NCBI GenBank assembly: GCA_023422775.1
Contig: JAFAGM010000081.1
Span: 31,375 to 95,374 of the forward strand
Direction: 5' to 3'
From: Pseudomonadota bacterium
GTDB taxonomy: Bacteria > Pseudomonadota > Alphaproteobacteria > Rhizobiales > Xanthobacteraceae
Length of the DNA stretch: 64,000 nucleotides
Notes under the pieces: generated by a model
Databases searched by the model: none
The model's input: only the letters and a program-made list of their open reading frames with translations
What the model was told of the DNA's origin: nothing
Program-made: the position numbers and the translations under genes
Shown here: positions 60,059 to 64,000 of the stretch, one piece after another
Position numbering within the stretch: the first letter of the stretch is position 1
Layout: every line of letters begins with the position of its first letter

Positions 60059-61341
60059 AACGCACGATTCAACTTCAGATCGGCGACGACGCCCGGCCCC
60101 TCGGCACTATCCATTACAACCAGCAAGGGGCCCGCGAGAACGCTGCATTCGAATACGATCCGACTTGGCTCGCAGCACCGGATCGGTTCGCCATCGATCC
60201 GGCATTGCCGCTGGTCACGGGCGCGCAGTTTCATCGCAAGACAAAGGACGGCTCGATCTTCCATCCGGCCATCGCCGACACCGAACCGGATGGCTGGGGC
60301 CGGCGCGTGATCCAGCGCGATTATGCTAAGCGTCGCCAGGAAGCTCGCCGCACTGGTGCGGAGGCGGACGTACAGCCCTTGAACGCTCTTGATTACCTGC
60401 TCGCTGTCGATGATGTCAGCCGGGTTGGCGCCCTTCGTCTCCGAGATGAAGATGGCGTATTCCAGCGCGCGATCGAGGAAGGACGGCGCACTACGCCCCC
60501 GTTGGTTGAGTTGGCGCATCTGCTGGCCGCCAGCAGAGCCGTCGAGACAAACACCGAGACCGCGGCTGATCTGGCTTACTTGCGTGGCCGCGGAACGTCG
60601 CTCGGGGGGCTGCGCCCAAAATGCACCGTTGTCGATGATGATGGCCGGCTATCCATCGGGAAATTTCCGAGTGTTAATGACGAGAGAGCCGTCACCAAAG
60701 GTGAGGTGCTCGCGCTTCGCCTCGCAACGGCCGCCGGCATAAACGCAGCCCACGCCCAACTGATCGACAGCGACGGCACGCCCGTCGCTCTTATCCGTCG
60801 ATTTGATCGGCCGGATGGAGGCGGTCGATTGATGTACGTCTCAGCGGCGACCATGTTGGGTGCCGAGCCCGGTGACCCGGGCGAGCATGCCTATACTGAA
60901 GTTGTCGATGCGCTTCGCCAGCACGGCTCGCAGCCGCAGGCGGATATCGAAGAACTCTGGCGGCGGATCGCCTTCTCGATCCTGATCACCAACGTGGACG
61001 ATCACTTGATGAACCATGGATTTCTCCATGTCGATCGGGGGCAATGGCGTCTGGCGCCCGCCTTCGACATCAACCCGTTTCCGGAACGGGTCCGGGAGTT
61101 GAAGACCTGGATTTCGGAGGATGCCGGACCGGAGGCTAGCATCGACGCATTGATGTCGGTCGTCGCTTATTTCCGCATCGCTAATGCGCGCGCGAAAGAA
61201 ATCTTAGGCCAAGTCGAGGCCGCTGTAGCGCGCTGGCGTGAGGAAGGCCGCACCCTTGGCATGACCGAAAATGAGCTTGAGCAATTTGTGGACGCCTTCG
61301 AACACGGCGAGCGAGCAGCAGCGCGAAAGTTATCGGCCTAA
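60055..61341 (+). CDS. hipA: HipA-type serine/threonine kinase toxin
   Basis: A 428-residue HipA kinase. P-loop region 'TSLGGLRPKCTV', catalytic loop 'NVDDHLMNHGF' (Asp and Asn of the HipA active site) and metal-binding 'LAPAFDINPF' are all intact. HipA kinases phosphorylate glutamyl-tRNA synthetase or related targets and stop growth. The 3' end overlaps the convergent zinc-ribbon gene by 12 bases. Confidence 0.92.
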   Translation: MKRTIQLQIGDDARPLGTIHYNQQGARENAAFEYDPTWLAAPDRFAIDPALPLVTGAQFHRKTKDGSIFHPAIADTEPDGWGRRVIQRDYAKRRQEARRTGAEADVQPLNALDYLLAVDDVSRVGALRLRDEDGVFQRAIEEGRRTTPPLVELAHLLAASRAVETNTETAADLAYLRGRGTSLGGLRPKCTVVDDDGRLSIGKFPSVNDERAVTKGEVLALRLATAAGINAAHAQLIDSDGTPVALIRRFDRPDGGGRLMYVSAATMLGAEPGDPGEHAYTEVVDALRQHGSQPQADIEELWRRIAFSILITNVDDHLMNHGFLHVDRGQWRLAPAFDINPFPERVRELKTWISEDAGPEASIDALMSVVAYFRIANARAKEILGQVEAAVARWREEGRTLGMTENELEQFVDAFEHGERAAARKLSA

Positions 61342-62193
61342 TTCGCACCGCCAATTGGGCAAGCCCGCGCGCAGCGACATATCATCCTCGCCTACGCCAC
61401 AGCCGCGGCAACGCCAATGCGTCCCGGATCTGACCTCATACGGCCAAAGAGACATCTTCTCCGGACATTGCGGTGTCGAGCATGGCGCGTCAGTCATCTT
61501 TGGCGTCCAAAGGACACGGCCATCTGTCTCTGATGTGATCGTATACTCAGCTTTGCATTCGAAGCACTGGGCCCCAACCTTCTCCTGACCGGAAGGCATC
61601 CGCTTTCTGATCGGCTTCTTGCAATCCTCATTCATGCATTGATCAAGTGTAGCGACAACGCCGAGCGTGCTGTTCCAAACTTGAGAGTTCAGAACTTTCT
61701 CGACGAGGCCAATGACGACCTTGCAGCGCTCCCGTAACTTCGCCGAATCCGGCACCTTTCCGGCCTGGACCTGCTCCAGCGAGGGCATGTGTAGATAAGA
61801 GCCAATGGCGTCATAGTGGGCTTTGAGGTTCGCGAGTGTGAAGACAACGTCGGTGCCAAGCAGCTTCATATTTTCGCGCGGCGCGGGCTTGCCGTATTCC
61901 TCTTCGAGGCCAAAGGCGATGGTAGATGTCATGCCTATGGAGGGATCAATCTCGAGCAGAACGGCCATTAGCTTGCGCGGCTGCCAAGTCTTGTACTCCT
62001 CAGGCGGAATGTCATCCTTGAAAGCCAATGCACGATCATAGGTCAGTGCTTCCATGGCATCGCGCAGTTCGAGCGCGGCATAGCGAAGCCTATACGGATC
62101 ATCGGCCGCAAGTTCGGTCTTCGCGCGCATCAAGGATTCGCGCGCCGTGTATCGAAAATTCGGGGCTCCAGCCACGGCGACCGCTTCACTCAT
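61330..62193 (-). CDS. zinc-ribbon protein with helical N terminus
   Basis: A 287-residue protein. The N-terminal half is helical ('RLRYAALELRDAMEALTYDR'), reminiscent of HEPN or related folds but without a sure active site. The C-terminal part has at least two zinc-ribbon units: CMNEDC ... CFEC and CSTPQC ... CRGC. ATG at 62193. It follows the broken Shedu gene by about 150 bases on the same strand and overlaps hipA at its end. Confidence 0.65.
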   Translation of the reverse strand: MSEAVAVAGAPNFRYTARESLMRAKTELAADDPYRLRYAALELRDAMEALTYDRALAFKDDIPPEEYKTWQPRKLMAVLLEIDPSIGMTSTIAFGLEEEYGKPAPRENMKLLGTDVVFTLANLKAHYDAIGSYLHMPSLEQVQAGKVPDSAKLRERCKVVIGLVEKVLNSQVWNSTLGVVATLDQCMNEDCKKPIRKRMPSGQEKVGAQCFECKAEYTITSETDGRVLWTPKMTDAPCSTPQCPEKMSLWPYEVRSGTHWRCRGCGVGEDDMSLRAGLPNWRCELGR

Positions 62194-62342
62194 CGGGGAT
62201 CCGATAACATTTCACACGACCGACAGGAATTCCAGTACCCGCCAACCCTCGTGCGTGGATTCCTGGCGCGCGAATTTTCAATACTGCCGAAACATAGACT
62301 GTCCGCGAGGGCGTGGTGTCTGTTGCCACCACACGACTGGCT

Positions 62343-63185
62343 TCATGTCGAGAATAGTTTGCCTCCCTCGCCTTGGACCGAATTTCCGAAGTTTTGCAAT
62401 GCCCGCCCCGCGCTCCACTCCTTGACGCGTATGCCGGCGTCTTCGGCTTGCTGAAGCTGATTCGCCGTGAGGTTGAGTTGATCCTTTGCCAAATAGTCCC
62501 AAAACGAGGTGCGTCGGGGAAAGTACCTGCGAAAACGAAACCGAACACCATGGCGCACGAGTAGATCGTAATCGTGCTTCGATTTGTTCTGCAATTCACT
62601 GAGAACGGCATCATAGGTCATGACACGAACATTCGAGACCTCCTCACCGGTTTCAAGGCTGGAGTATCGTTTTAGTTTTGGAGCTGATTTTTCGAACTGG
62701 GTGCGGCGCCCGATAACGAGGACATATTTGAACTGGACCGGATTTCTCTCCAGCGGCACCCGGACCGGATCGATCTGATCGAGAAAGGCTTTGGCGTTGG
62801 CTTCTAGATAGTCTTTCCAATCACGGATCTGATCCAGCCCTCTGGTCAAATCGCTGTGCGTTTTGACAGTCTTGCTAGCATCCTGAAATAGCTGCGCATC
62901 GGGGCGTTCGAATTCGACAAGGACGCACCATCACGTCGCGGAGCTCTTCGTCAAGTATACGAAATCCGTGATCGAGCCTGGCGACAGCGGGAGTTGCGGA
63001 AATACAAAGCTGAAATGGACACCGTGATTCAGGAGCCACGGCGTCGGAATGGCACAGGTGTAGTGCTCAAAGAACGTCTTTAGGTCGAGTTCAGTAACTC
63101 CCCGCACTTCAAGAAGCCGATGCAACTCTCCGGCAATTTCTTCCTTCTCTTGCAAATCGGAACTGAACGAAGCGTTGCCATTCAT
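62343..63185 (-). pseudogene. Shedu-like (DUF4263) nuclease gene with in-frame stop
   Basis: One continuous frame of 281 codons is broken only by TGA at 62931-62933. The first part ends 'PGSITDFVYLTKSSAT'; the second goes on 'WCVLVEFERPDAQLFQ', then 'THSDLTRGLDQIRDWKDYLE' and 'FKYVLVIGRR', as in Shedu/DUF4263 PD-(D/E)XK nucleases. A Trp-to-stop change (TGG to TGA, next codon is TGG) explains it. If real, the nuclease core is lost unless the stop is read through. Confidence 0.8.
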
Positions 63186-63234
63186 ATTCTCACCATACGA
63201 ATAGACGACGAATGATTCATTTCAGGCGAAGGGA

Positions 63235-64000
63235 TTATTCCGCGAGAAAGGATGCCGCTCGGTGCTGATCCTCAAAGCTCAGGATGTAATGAGCGAAGGC
63301 CGGGTTTTCCTCCAAGGAACGATCAAGCAATTGCTTCAGCAGGGCGAGATTGCGCTCTTGCTGCGCGTTGAGCGCCCGGCGCATCTCAGCAAGTTCCTCG
63401 AAACTGCTGTGTTGGATCATCGAAAAGAACTTTCCGAGCAATCCCGCGATCACGTCGGAGATTTGTATGCCTGGCTCGTCATGAGATGCCGCAAATCGAT
63501 GGATATTTAGTTTTCGGTCGCCGTCGAAAAATGTTTGTTCACCTATGTAGTCCTCGATGACCTTCTCGACGTCAAGGATGTGGACTGAGTTCTTGAACAG
63601 GCAGATCCTGCCGACAAAGAAGGGTCCGAAACCGTCGATCAGCACGTTGGGCGTCTCGTCCTCGAGATAAGGCAAAGCGTCTAGCTTCTCGGCAATCTGA
63701 AGAACGCCCTTGAGCATCATCGCGTTGAAGTGATCGAGCAGATGAGCGCGCGCGTCCAGCCGCGCGCGAAGTTCGCTGACGAACATCGGGCGGCGATCGC
63801 GCCCGACGTTGGGATAGGTATAACGCTGGAAGAGACCCACCGTATCCTTCTGATCATGACGCAATATCGTGTAGAGGGCGTTCTTCAGTTGCCAGTTGGC
63901 CGTTAAGAGCGTGCGGTCACCATACTCAGTGAGGATCGAATCGATAATGTCGACGATAGACCAGTAAAGCGGGTCGAGTGCGGAATAGTGTATATAGAAC
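63235..64000 (-). CDS. DUF3800-like protein (partial, 5' end outside window)
   Basis: The frame is open from 63235 to the window edge at 64000, at least 254 residues without a start at its upstream end. 'HYSALDPLYWSIVDIIDSIL' and, near the C terminus, 'DEPGIQISDVIAGLLGKFFS' resemble DUF3800, an RNase-H-fold family with an acidic active site. It lies 49 bases before the Shedu-like gene, same strand. Confidence 0.65.
   Translation of the reverse strand, partial: FYIHYSALDPLYWSIVDIIDSILTEYGDRTLLTANWQLKNALYTILRHDQKDTVGLFQRYTYPNVGRDRRPMFVSELRARLDARAHLLDHFNAMMLKGVLQIAEKLDALPYLEDETPNVLIDGFGPFFVGRICLFKNSVHILDVEKVIEDYIGEQTFFDGDRKLNIHRFAASHDEPGIQISDVIAGLLGKFFSMIQHSSFEELAEMRRALNAQQERNLALLKQLLDRSLEENPAFAHYILSFEDQHRAASFLAE

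Noticed and set aside
62931..62933. Selenocysteine decoding of the TGA in the Shedu-like gene
   Set aside because: The family has no selenoprotein members known to me and no selenocysteine insertion structure was recognised after the codon; a Trp-to-stop change is simpler.
1..64000. tRNA, rRNA, integrase, transposase or attachment sites
   Set aside because: None could be recognised on either strand, so element ends and integration site are not in this window as far as can be seen by eye.

Overview
The window is mobile DNA from an alphaproteobacterium, most likely of the order Hyphomicrobiales (Rhizobiales). That placement is inferred from the gene families (DUF736, DUF2274, DUF2840, DUF2493, trbBCDEJKLFGI order, strawberry-notch helicase-methylase, Irr-type iron operator). 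The backbone is a conjugative element of the ICE type found in rhizobia, or a related plasmid. No integrase, tRNA or attachment site lies inside the window, so integration cannot be shown.

Layout. 0.2-9.7 kb: mating-pair-formation operon trbBCDEJKLFGI plus DUF2274, minus strand, almost every junction overlapping by 1-4 bases. 10-21.2 kb: iron-uptake cargo (fecI, fecR, siderophore receptor, DUF3649, PepSY membrane protein, DUF3325, exbB, exbD, tonB, ialB-like, a free-standing RNA polymerase alpha-CTD-like protein and a LysR regulator), with an Irr/ICE-box-like operator before fecI. This cargo sits between copG-traG and trbB, genes that are usually adjacent. 21.5-34.2 kb: copG, traG, a TPP-riboswitch-controlled pair of TenA-family genes, an RlxS-like relaxase, a candidate oriT, lytic transglycosylase, DUF736, TraF, DUF2840, RHH protein, iterons and RepA, small regulators (one frameshifted) and an XRE repressor with a perfect 11-bp inverted-repeat operator. 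34.8-45.5 kb: DNA-metabolism block (DUF2493, Toprim primase-like, 1445-aa methylase/strawberry-notch helicase, large ParB-like protein, ArdC antirestriction protein). Several of its genes carry structured 5' leaders, three of which form one RNA-element family.

45.9-64 kb: a defence-type cargo island. It holds a trypsin-like protease paired with a nuclease-like protein whose first 31 residues are a copy of the ribosomal bL12 N-terminal domain; a DUF2971 plus RelA/SpoT-synthetase pair; a HEPN-like protein; a five-gene operon (small helical protein, zinc-hook SMC-like ATPase, HD + Hsp90-type GHKL ATPase, unknown protein, metallo-beta-lactamase-fold protein); HipBA; and a DUF3800-like / Shedu-like / zinc-ribbon gene row in which the Shedu gene is cut by one in-frame TGA. 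The two most promising leads for something undescribed are the bL12-fused protein with its protease and the five-gene SMC/Hsp90/MBL operon. Functions in this island are inferred from motifs only; no database search was run.
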